In this document: positions 1 through 6,117 of the stretch, one piece after another
Layout of the letters: every line of letters starts with the position of its first letter
How positions within the stretch are numbered: position 1 is the stretch's first letter
NCBI GenBank assembly: GCA_934101235.1
Contig: CAKORH010000062.1
Location: forward strand, 1 to 6,121
Direction: 5' to 3'
Source: an uncultured Bacilli bacterium
Lineage (GTDB): Bacteria > Bacillota_I > Bacilli_A > RF39 > UBA660
DNA: 6,121 bases
Notes under the pieces: generated by a model
The model's database searches: none
What the model was told of the DNA's origin: nothing
The model's input: the letters and a program-made list of their open reading frames with translations, nothing else
Position numbers and translations under genes: made by a program

Positions 1-1152
1 TTTACAAATATATAAATTCAAAAATTTAATATTATCAAAATATAATGAAATATTTTCTAATATATTAATAAGTATTATAAAAACTTTATAAAAAAATGGA
101 ATAAAAAAAGTAATAATAGATAAAGGATAAACTATAAAAGATATAACTGGTACAAAGAAAACATTAAGTAATATACTAAATAAATTAACAAAATAATTAT
201 TATTAATAGTTATAGGTAAACTAATTAACAAACTAACAATAGATATTAAAATAGTATTAAGAATATATTTTTTATTAAAATAATTACTATAAAAAATCAA
301 GCTAAAACTTATTATTGAACTATATAAAAAACCTATATTATATAAATATTTAGGATTAATAATTAAAATAATACTAATAGCTATAAGCAATATATCTTTA
401 TTATCAATATTAATTTTCAAATATCTTAAAATTTTTAACAAAGAAAAAAATACTACACTTCTAACTATACTAGCTTGATAATTAGTTAAAATCATATAAA
501 ATATTAATACTATAATTACAAAAAAAATATTATTTTCACTTTTATTAACTAAGTTTAATAAATATAATACTATACTTGCTAATATACTAATATGCATACC
601 AGAAACAGAAAATATATGCATTACCCCATTATTTTTATATGTATTAAAAATATTTTTATCTATATTACTTTTATTACCCATTATAAATGCTTCTAAATAA
701 CCACTTTTATCTATGTTATCTATTCTACTTTTAACTATATTTTTAAATTTATAAAATATATTTTTACTTCTTTCTATACTAATAACATTATCTACTGTTA
801 ACAAATAATATATATTATTGTTATTTAAATATTTTTTATAATTAAAAGTATTAGGAATAGTATTATTTTTAGGAATACTAAGTTTACCATCCAATAATAC
901 TTTATCACCATACTTTATATCTATTACTTCATTATCATTTAAATAATAATTACATTTAATTTTTTCTCTACCCTTAATAACAAAACTAACATAATCATCA
1001 TTAATTTTATAATCAATAACAACACCATAAAATTTATTATCATTAATATTATATTTACTCTTAACATTATTATTTGCTCTTAATAGAGTTATCATTATAA
1101 AGAGGACAAATATAATATATTTAAACCGTAATAAATTCTTTAATACTTTCAA
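1..1152 (-). CDS. comEC: ComEC, DNA uptake channel protein (5' part, 3' end beyond window)
   Basis: ComEC forms the inner-membrane channel through which single-stranded DNA enters during natural transformation. The frame is open from 1152 to the left edge, giving 384 residues; the rest of the channel domain and any C-terminal metallo-beta-lactamase-like domain lie outside. Seen: a basic then hydrophobic N-terminal helix (residues 2-24); a soluble beta-rich region (about 38-130) of the DUF4131/OB-fold type ending in a PNTFNYKKYLN motif (100-110); then GVMHIFSVSGMHISILA (176-192), the ComEC/Rec2 competence-domain signature; SIVRSVVFFSLL (228-239); and several membrane helices including LPITINNNYFVN (312-323). 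I chose the TTG at 1150-1152 because AGGTGA lies 8 bases upstream and it includes the N-terminal helix. The GTG at 1162-1164 and the ATG at 1093-1095 have no good ribosome site, and the ATG would cut the helix off. With the TTG the gene overlaps comEA by 32 bases. The family call is very sure; the start is moderately sure. Confidence 0.93.
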   Translation of the reverse strand, partial: MKVLKNLLRFKYIIFVLFIMITLLRANNNVKSKYNINDNKFYGVVIDYKINDDYVSFVIKGREKIKCNYYLNDNEVIDIKYGDKVLLDGKLSIPKNNTIPNTFNYKKYLNNNNIYYLLTVDNVISIERSKNIFYKFKNIVKSRIDNIDKSGYLEAFIMGNKSNIDKNIFNTYKNNGVMHIFSVSGMHISILASIVLYLLNLVNKSENNIFFVIIVLIFYMILTNYQASIVRSVVFFSLLKILRYLKINIDNKDILLIAISIILIINPKYLYNIGFLYSSIISFSLIFYSNYFNKKYILNTILISIVSLLISLPITINNNYFVNLFSILLNVFFVPVISFIVYPLSIITFFIPFFYKVFIILINILENISLYFDNIKFLNLYICK

Positions 1153-1783
1153 ATAATTTATCACCTATACCATCTACTTTTTTAATATCCTCTATACTTT
1201 CAAAATTACCATGTTCTTCTCTATACTTAATTATAGAAGATGCTTTCTTTTCTCCTAAACCTTTAATATTTAATAATTCTTCTATACTTGCCAAATTAAT
1301 ATTTATTGGATAATTAGTCTTTGTAGTAATATTTATCTTTTCAGTCGTTTTAATAATTTTAGTTGTTGTACTACTTTTAATTGTAGTATTAGGTTCAGTT
1401 ATTATATCATTAGTAGTAGTTACATTATCTTCAAATTTAGAATTATTTTCTTCATTACCTAATTTTTTATCTTCTTCACATTCTTTATAAACATATGTAT
1501 CTTCACATACACAATTATCTAATTCTTTTATTTTACTTATTTCTGAATTAGAAAAAATATATATAACCATTTCATCTTTAACTTTTTTACTTAAATTAAT
1601 ATTATTTGTATATGAATTTTTCTTTAAACCACCTGATAAATCAATAATATCTTGTATAGTATCACCATTATTTATTTCATAAACACCTGGATTATTAACA
1701 TTTCCTTTTATATCACAATATTGTTTTAATTTACTACTACTGGTAATAGATGCAATCATTAATAATAAAACTATTCTTTTCAT
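1121..1783 (-). CDS. comEA: ComEA-like competence protein, copy 1 (SLBB + helix-hairpin-helix)
   Basis: Double-stranded DNA receptor of the transformation machinery, 220 residues, acting outside the cell membrane and handing DNA to ComEC. Seen: a short hydrophobic N-terminus (about 4-13, IVLLLMIASI) that looks like a signal peptide or weak anchor; an SLBB domain (about 23-83) with IKGNVNNPGVYE and EMVIYIFSN; a linker (84-157) holding C91, C93 and C102 and then a Thr-rich stretch; and a C-terminal tandem helix-hairpin-helix (about 160-220) with IKGLGEKKASSIIKYREE and DGIGDKLFE, the sequence-independent DNA-binding fold of ComEA. The ATG overlaps the TGA of the preceding comEA copy (ATGA), so translation is probably coupled. 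A Shine-Dalgarno-like AAAGGA lies about 12 bases upstream, a little far. The gene is a clear paralogue of its upstream neighbour, with a longer linker and a different N-terminus. It could be secreted rather than anchored, which is inference. Confidence 0.9.
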   Translation of the reverse strand: MKRIVLLLMIASITSSSKLKQYCDIKGNVNNPGVYEINNGDTIQDIIDLSGGLKKNSYTNNINLSKKVKDEMVIYIFSNSEISKIKELDNCVCEDTYVYKECEEDKKLGNEENNSKFEDNVTTTNDIITEPNTTIKSSTTTKIIKTTEKINITTKTNYPININLASIEELLNIKGLGEKKASSIIKYREEHGNFESIEDIKKVDGIGDKLFESIKEFITV

Positions 1784-2406
1784 ACAACTATTCTATCCTT
1801 TATTTTTTCAAATAAAGCATCTCCTATACCACTAATATTTTTTATATCTTCTATAGTTTTAAATTTTTCTTTTTCTCTATATGCAATTATATTTTTTGCT
1901 TTACTTTCACCTATTCCAGTAAGTGTCATTAACTCTTCTAAAGTAGCATTATTAATATTAACTTTATCACTACTATTATTTTCATCAACACAATTATTAA
2001 CTTCAATAACATTTACTCCACAAATAGTACTACAACTAGATGCTTTACTTCCATCTTCTATTTCTTTATTACTAAATACATAAATAACCATTTCACTACT
2101 TAATTTTTGACTTAAATTAATATTACTAGTATTAGCATACTTACTTAAACCTCCAGCATAATTTATAGCATCAATAACTCTATCATTTTCCTTAAATTCA
2201 TAAACACCTGGATTATTAACACTACCTTTAATATCAACATACATTTTCTTATTACTTACTTTAGTACTAGAAACTTTTTTAGTAACTAATACTACATCTT
2301 CACTAACTTTATTATCATTTTTAACATAATAAAAAATTCCTCCTAACATAAAAATAATTAAAACAATAATAATTACAAATTTTTTTTCTTTAAAAATACT
2401 TTTCAT
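1780..2406 (-). CDS. comEA: ComEA-like competence protein, copy 2 (membrane-anchored, SLBB + helix-hairpin-helix)
   Basis: First gene of the competence operon, 208 residues. Seen: a basic N-terminus (KSIFKEKK) followed by one clear membrane helix (10-28); a short stalk; an SLBB domain (about 55-118) with VDIKGSVNNPGVYE and EMVIYVFSN; a linker with C125, C129 and C139; and a C-terminal double helix-hairpin-helix (148-208) with TGIGESKAKNIIAYRE and SGIGDALFEKIK. This is the usual ComEA layout and is close to the length of Bacillus ComEA. An ATG at 2434-2436 would add ten residues (MIIIYSRRDN), but the near-perfect ribosome site AGGAGGGA lies just before the ATG at 2404-2406 and would sit inside that extension, so the downstream start is preferred. 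The stop is TGA, overlapping the next start. A second comEA copy stands directly downstream, where Bacillus subtilis has comEB before comEC. Role: anchoring bound double-stranded DNA at the membrane. Confidence 0.92.
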   Translation of the reverse strand: MKSIFKEKKFVIIIVLIIFMLGGIFYYVKNDNKVSEDVVLVTKKVSSTKVSNKKMYVDIKGSVNNPGVYEFKENDRVIDAINYAGGLSKYANTSNINLSQKLSSEMVIYVFSNKEIEDGSKASSCSTICGVNVIEVNNCVDENNSSDKVNINNATLEELMTLTGIGESKAKNIIAYREKEKFKTIEDIKNISGIGDALFEKIKDRIVV

Positions 2407-2410
2407 ATTA

Positions 2411-2418
2411 TCCCTCCT
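2411..2418 (-). promoter_or_regulatory. Strong ribosome binding site of comEA copy 2
   Basis: On the minus strand these bases read AGGAGGGA, followed by TAAT and the ATG at 2404-2406. The match to the 16S anti-Shine-Dalgarno and the short spacer decide the start of this gene. It is the best ribosome site in the window and sits at the head of the competence operon. Confidence 0.85.
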
Positions 2419-2428
2419 ACTATAAATT

Positions 2429-2434
2429 ATTATC
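2429..2434 (-). promoter_or_regulatory. Possible -10 element for the competence operon
   Basis: A promoter is expected between the terminator at 2474-2523 and the comEA ribosome site, since the operon starts here. The minus strand has GATAAT (five of six to TATAAT) at this place, with A-rich tracts upstream that could act as an UP element. No recognisable -35 box lies 16-18 bases upstream, and no competence-specific box could be identified. The call is weak in such AT-rich DNA. Confidence 0.25.
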
Positions 2435-2473
2435 ATTTTTTTTGCATTTCCTTTTTTTTATTTAAATTTTTCT

Positions 2474-2523
2474 AAAAAAAATAAAAGACCATTAACAAAA
2501 CTTAATTTTGCTAACAATCTTTT
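2474..2523 (-). terminator. Intrinsic terminator of the M16 peptidase operon
   Basis: On the minus strand an 18-bp stem is formed by 2506-2523 (AAAAGATTGTTAGCAAAA) and 2483-2500 (TTTTGTTAATGGTCTTTT) around a 5-base loop. All positions pair, four of them as G-U. The stem is followed by ATTTTTTTT. It lies 16 bases past the stop of the downstream M16 gene and so isolates that operon from the competence operon. Confidence 0.85.
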
Positions 2524-2538
2524 ATACTAACAATTACT

Positions 2539-3831
2539 TTATTTTTTCTTTTTCTCATAAGGTTTAATAATTAAAATAGATTCACTTCTAACTTTTAAAC
2601 ATTTTATTAAATCATTCATTTTACTAATATTCAAACTATCATATACATCCATATTATTATCTATAAATTTATTAAAATTAATTATACTATCTTGAATTTC
2701 ATTATTTACACTTTCTATATTATCAAAATGTAATATATAATTAGATTTTAAAACTTTTATCTTTCTTTCTAAATCACATTCATTAACTTTAATATTTTTC
2801 ATTGTTTCACTAATCATATTAATCAAAGTTTCAGTATACACACTATCTGTCATTAAACTAACTACAATAAAATCTTTAGTATATGTCTTATTAACATTTA
2901 TTCCATTAGGTACAATTTTACCAGATAATAATTTCTCATTAATATCACTACTACTACCAAATAAAATATCAAATAATACTTCTATATATGTATATAATTC
3001 TTCATCACTTAAATTTAACTTTTTAAAATTTTTCTTAGGTATTTTATAAGTAATACTAACTTTATTAATTTCTACATTCATTTCTTTAACTAAAAAACGC
3101 TCTTTAACTTTCAAAGGTTCATTAATATTTTTTCTATTAAAATTTACATTATTAAACTTTTTATCTTTTTGATTTTCTTCTATAATTGCTAATGCTTCAT
3201 ATGGATTAACATTACCGGTAATAACAACAAACATATTATTAGGATTATAAAAAGTATTATAACAATTCATAATATCATCTACAGTAATTTTTTTTATATC
3301 TTCTTTTTCACCACTAATTAAATATCTTCTATTATCATTTATAAATATATTTCTATAAGTAGCAAATGTAAGTTCTGTATTAGGATTATTCTTATACATA
3401 TCTATTTCTTCACTTATAATTCCTAATTCATTATCTATCATCTTTTTATTAAAATATGGCGTACCAACATAATCTAATAAATAATTTAAATTTTCTTTAA
3501 AATATGTTGAAGAATATACTTCATAACAAGTTAAATCATATGTAGTAAAAGCATTAACACTTGCTCCCAATTTTGAAAAAAATTGAAAAGCATCACCATC
3601 TTCCATATTAAACATTAAATGTTCCATATAATGTGCAATTCCATTAGGTACAGTTATATAACTAGTATCATTATTACTTTTAAATGTAGTATCATTAGAA
3701 CCAAACTTAGTATTATAAGTAATATAGTAATTTTTTTGATTTGTATTAGGTACAACAAATAATTCTAATCCATTATTTAATTTATGATAATAAAGTTCTT
3801 CATTTACTCCACTAATTTTAATCTTTTCCAT
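2539..3831 (-). CDS. ymfH: M16 family zinc peptidase, catalytic subunit (YmfH-like)
   Basis: Cytoplasmic M16B peptidase subunit of 430 residues, close to the roughly 430 of Bacillus YmfH. Seen: the inverted zinc motif HYMEH (H67, E70, H71) in the context VPNGIAHYMEHLMF, and a downstream GIISEEIDMY (137-146) whose E142 is the likely third zinc ligand. The ASVNAFTTYD segment (90-99) is typical of the family. The protein ends in a basic KPYEKKKK tail. No signal peptide is seen. Two further ATG codons lie at 3840 and 3837, but the GAAGG ribosome site at 3841-3845 touches the first of them and is spaced 9 bases from the ATG at 3829-3831, so that start is preferred. The gene then overlaps the upstream M16 gene by 14 bases, which suggests coupled translation and 1:1 assembly. 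The substrate is unknown; in Bacillus the pair has been linked to the 5-aminopentanol modification of elongation factor P. Confidence 0.88.
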   Translation of the reverse strand: MEKIKISGVNEELYYHKLNNGLELFVVPNTNQKNYYITYNTKFGSNDTTFKSNNDTSYITVPNGIAHYMEHLMFNMEDGDAFQFFSKLGASVNAFTTYDLTCYEVYSSTYFKENLNYLLDYVGTPYFNKKMIDNELGIISEEIDMYKNNPNTELTFATYRNIFINDNRRYLISGEKEDIKKITVDDIMNCYNTFYNPNNMFVVITGNVNPYEALAIIEENQKDKKFNNVNFNRKNINEPLKVKERFLVKEMNVEINKVSITYKIPKKNFKKLNLSDEELYTYIEVLFDILFGSSSDINEKLLSGKIVPNGINVNKTYTKDFIVVSLMTDSVYTETLINMISETMKNIKVNECDLERKIKVLKSNYILHFDNIESVNNEIQDSIINFNKFIDNNMDVYDSLNISKMNDLIKCLKVRSESILIIKPYEKKKK

Positions 3832-5086
3832 TTTCATCATCCTTCAAACATAATATCGTATTAATACTAACCTTTTTTGCAAAATTGACTATATCACTCT
3901 TACTAACTTTATTATATTCTTTAATTCTAATATCTAAATCATCTAAATCAAATAAATTTTTAAACAAATAATTATCTATTATTCTACCAGGATTATCAAA
4001 TGACATATTTAAAGAAGTTATAATAGCCTTCTTAGCATTTTCTATTTCTTCTAAAGTAATATTTCCATTCTTCATATCATCTAATGCTGATTTCATTAAT
4101 TTTATAGCAAGTTTTTCATTTTCTTTATTTATTGCAGTATGTAATAAAAATAATCCATCAAATTTTTGATACAAACTTACACAATTATAACAAAGCGAAT
4201 TTTCATTTCTTAACTTCTCATATAACTTTGTATCTAAAGAACCACCACCCAGTATCATATTATAAATATTACTTACATAGTTTTTTTCAAATTTATTAAT
4301 ATCACGTATATTAAGTCCAATACATATATTTTCTTGAGAACAATCAATGCTGTCATAAACAATTCTTTCTTTTTTAACTTGTTTATTTACTACTTCATAA
4401 CTAACATTATGATTTTTAAATACATTTAATTTAAAATTATTTTTTATAATATCAACTACATTATCCATATCAATATCACCAATTATATAAATATCAACAT
4501 AATCATGCATTAACATATTTTTATAATAATCAAATATATTACTATTATTAATATCATTTAAATCACTTAAATATCCATTAATATTTATACTACTAGCACT
4601 ATCTTCACACATAACATTTAATAATTTATCTATACTATAATTTTTAGGATCTTCAACAATACATTCAATATCTTTTTTAACTCTCTCTTTTACATAAAGA
4701 AAAGTAGTAACATCAAATTCATTATTAGTAACATTAGGATATAATATAGATTTTATAGGAAATTTAATAAAACTATCTATCTTTTCGTTTACTAATTTAG
4801 GATTAATAAAATCAAAGCAAAAACTAGTTAAAACAGTACTTCCTACTCTATTAGTAACACCATAAAAATAAGAATTATATAAATTTTCTAATTCAGTTAT
4901 CATTTTCTTTCTAGTATTAAATTCTAAAGAATTTTCTACTAACAACTCAGTAATTAAACTTCTTTTAGTTATTTCATCTCTTTTAATATTATTTCTAAAT
5001 ACTATTTCCATATGACATGTCTTAAACTTATTAGTTTTAACAGTATAAATATTATAAGTATTTGTTTTATATTCTTTATAAATCAT
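3818..5086 (-). CDS. ymfF: M16 family peptidase-like protein, non-catalytic subunit (YmfF-like)
   Basis: Partner subunit of the catalytic M16 protein encoded just downstream, 422 residues. The N-terminal domain has the M16 fold pattern, but where HxxEH is expected (about 44-55, around SLITELLVENSLEF) the histidines are missing, so it should not bind zinc. The C-terminal domain keeps the glycine-rich loop and R/Y pair known from inactive partners of heterodimeric M16B enzymes: ILGGGSLDTKLYEKLRNENS (278-297) with R293 and Y300. The order, non-catalytic first and catalytic second, matches ymfF-ymfH of Bacillus subtilis. The start at 5084-5086 has AGAGG 7 bases upstream. The gene is first in its operon and is transcribed divergently from deoD. 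No signal peptide is seen, so it is probably cytoplasmic. The family is sure; the exact biological role is inferred from homology only. Confidence 0.87.
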   Translation of the reverse strand: MIYKEYKTNTYNIYTVKTNKFKTCHMEIVFRNNIKRDEITKRSLITELLVENSLEFNTRKKMITELENLYNSYFYGVTNRVGSTVLTSFCFDFINPKLVNEKIDSFIKFPIKSILYPNVTNNEFDVTTFLYVKERVKKDIECIVEDPKNYSIDKLLNVMCEDSASSININGYLSDLNDINNSNIFDYYKNMLMHDYVDIYIIGDIDMDNVVDIIKNNFKLNVFKNHNVSYEVVNKQVKKERIVYDSIDCSQENICIGLNIRDINKFEKNYVSNIYNMILGGGSLDTKLYEKLRNENSLCYNCVSLYQKFDGLFLLHTAINKENEKLAIKLMKSALDDMKNGNITLEEIENAKKAIITSLNMSFDNPGRIIDNYLFKNLFDLDDLDIRIKEYNKVSKSDIVNFAKKVSINTILCLKDDENGKD

Positions 5087-5130
5087 ATTTACACCTCTTT
5101 CATAGTATGTGTAAAGATACTAGAATTATA

Positions 5131-5159
5131 ATGAAATTATAACATATTTAAATTATAAT
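5131..5159 (+). promoter_or_regulatory. Candidate deoD promoter
   Basis: ATGAAA (5131-5136, four of six to TTGACA) and TATAAT (5154-5159) are separated by 17 bases. Transcription would begin near 5166, giving a very short leader that starts at the ribosome site AGGATGGTGA (5166-5175). A second TATAAT lies at 5127-5132 and would give a longer leader. Which of them is used cannot be told from sequence. Confidence 0.4.
5136..5144 (-). promoter_or_regulatory. Extended -10 promoter for the M16 operon
   Basis: On the minus strand these bases read TGTTATAAT, a perfect extended -10 (TGn plus TATAAT). Transcription would start near 5129, leaving a leader of about 43 bases before the ymfF-like start. 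No good -35 is visible, which extended -10 promoters can do without. In DNA this AT-rich the match is suggestive rather than proof. Confidence 0.5.
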
Positions 5160-5179
5160 AAAAATAGGATGGTGATTAT

Positions 5180-5887
5180 ATGTCAATACATATTGAAGCT
5201 GAAAAAAATGATATTGCAGAAAATGTATTAATGCCAGGAGACCCTCTACGTGCAAAATACATAGCAGAAAATTTTTTAACGGATGTAAAAGAAATAAATA
5301 AAATTAGAAATATGTTAGGTTACACAGGTTATTATAAAGGAAAAAGAGTTACAGTAATGGGTAGCGGTATGGGTATTCCAAGTATTGGTATTTATTCATA
5401 CGAACTATATACATTTTATGATGTAAAAAATATAATAAGAATAGGTACAGCAGGAAGTTTAAATAAAGATATTAAAATTATGGATTTAGTATTAGCAAAA
5501 AATTCTTACTCACCATCAAGTTTTGCATATGTATGGGGTAAAGATACATCTAATTTATTAAATTCTTCTAACCAACTTAATAACCAAATAATTAGTACAG
5601 CAAAAAAATTAAATATTAACTTAAATTATGGTACAATTCTCACAGCAGATGTATTTACAGTTTATGCAAACATAGACCATATATTAAATAAAATACCAAA
5701 ACATTTAAATATACTTGCTAATGAAATGGAAGCATTTGGACTATTTCACGTAGCAAATCTATGTAATAAAAATGCAACATGTTTAATTAGTATAGTAGAT
5801 AGCATATATGATAAAAATATGGTATCAGAAACTGACAAAGAAAAAAACTTAAATGACATGATACTATTAGCACTAGAAAGTATTTAA
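5180..5887 (+). CDS. deoD: Purine nucleoside phosphorylase, DeoD type
   Basis: Cytoplasmic enzyme that splits purine (deoxy)nucleosides with phosphate into free base and (deoxy)ribose-1-phosphate, for purine salvage; the family is hexameric. 235 residues, close to the 239 of E. coli DeoD and missing only a few C-terminal residues. Seen against the E. coli protein from memory: H4, VLMPGDPLRAKYIAENFL (16-33) with the phosphate-binding G20 and R24, R43, GSGMGIPSIGIY (61-72), R87 in IIRIGTAGS with T90 in place of Ser90, F159, and the nucleoside-binding NEMEA (181-185). The catalytic Asp is D207, but the preceding Ser is V206, and the Arg that activates it aligns with K220. The start has GGTGA 4 bases upstream. 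It is a single-gene unit with its own terminator, divergent from the M16 operon. Phosphorylase function is very likely; the substitutions might shift base preference or rate. Confidence 0.94.
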   Translation: MSIHIEAEKNDIAENVLMPGDPLRAKYIAENFLTDVKEINKIRNMLGYTGYYKGKRVTVMGSGMGIPSIGIYSYELYTFYDVKNIIRIGTAGSLNKDIKIMDLVLAKNSYSPSSFAYVWGKDTSNLLNSSNQLNNQIISTAKKLNINLNYGTILTADVFTVYANIDHILNKIPKHLNILANEMEAFGLFHVANLCNKNATCLISIVDSIYDKNMVSETDKEKNLNDMILLALESI

Positions 5888-5934
5888 AAACATATTTGCA
5901 ATAACACAAATATGTTTTAATTTTAGATTTTTTT
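5887..5934 (+). terminator. Intrinsic terminator of deoD
   Basis: A perfect 12-bp stem is made by AAAACATATTTG (5887-5898) and CAAATATGTTTT (5907-5918) with an 8-base loop. It is followed by AATTTTAGA and seven T (5928-5934). The stem begins at the last base of the deoD stop codon. The U tract is interrupted, so termination may be partial. Confidence 0.75.
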
Positions 5935-5981
5935 GAAATAACATATCTTAAAATTATTAATCAAAACCTCCAATAAACAAA

Positions 5982-6006
5982 TTGACCAGAGAAAATCTCT
6001 AGTCAA
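5982..6006. terminator. Hairpin, possible terminator for a gene beyond the right edge
   Basis: TTGACCAGAGA (5982-5992) and TCTCTAGTCAA (5996-6006) form an inverted repeat with a 3-base loop. Read on the plus strand there is one C/A mismatch. On the minus strand the same position is a G-U pair, so the stem is unbroken at 11 bp and is followed by TTTGTTT. On the plus side it is followed by AATTTTTT. The better pairing on the minus strand suggests it ends a transcript coming from the right, convergent with deoD, but either direction is possible. Confidence 0.45.
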
Positions 6007-6012
6007 AATTTT

Positions 6013-6117
6013 TTAAGTGCCATTTAGAGCTGGCTTCACTCGCTTTATTAAGTGCCATTCAGAGCTGGCTTCACTCACTTTATTAAGTGCCATTTAGGGC
6101 TGGCTTCACCCACTTTT
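6013..6117. repeat. Three head-to-tail copies of a 35-bp repeat
   Basis: Copies lie at 6013-6047, 6048-6082 and 6083-6117 with an exact 35-base period and no spacers. Each begins TTAAGTGCCATT and contains GCTGGCTTCAC. Copies 1 and 2 differ at two positions; copy 3 differs from copy 2 at about four. GC content is about 43-46 percent, far above the flanking DNA. Within each unit GTGCCA can pair with TGG...CAC, leaving a CTT bulge; alternatively AAGTG at the start pairs with CACTT (CGCTT in copy 1) at the end. The period is not a multiple of three, and stop codons occur, so it is not coding. The array is framed by T runs on both sides (6009-6014 and 6114-6119), so three units may be the whole array. 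The 190 bases from the deoD terminator to the edge hold no gene that I can see. Function unknown. Confidence 0.9.

Noticed and set aside
1780..1782. Possible reassignment of TGA to Trp (Mollicutes-type code)
   Set aside because: TGA ends comEA copy 2 at a place that matches the end of its paralogue, no in-frame TGA occurs within the other genes read, and the one Trp uses TGG. The standard bacterial code fits.
2419..2424. TATAGT as -10 of the competence operon
   Set aside because: It would place the transcription start within the ribosome site of comEA copy 2, leaving no usable leader.
2404..2436. Longer comEA copy 2 from the ATG at 2434-2436
   Set aside because: The extension would cover the AGGAGGGA ribosome site and has no ribosome site of its own; the added residues are not like a ComEA N-terminus.
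3829..3840. ymfH-like start at 3840 or 3837
   Set aside because: The GAAGG site directly abuts the first ATG and is too close to the second; the third ATG has proper spacing.
5087..5179. Purine riboswitch upstream of deoD
   Set aside because: The 93-bp gap is almost entirely A/T promoter-like sequence and lacks the stems and conserved loop bases of a purine aptamer.
6013..6117. CRISPR array
   Set aside because: Copies are contiguous at a 35-base period with no spacers, and there are no cas genes in the window.
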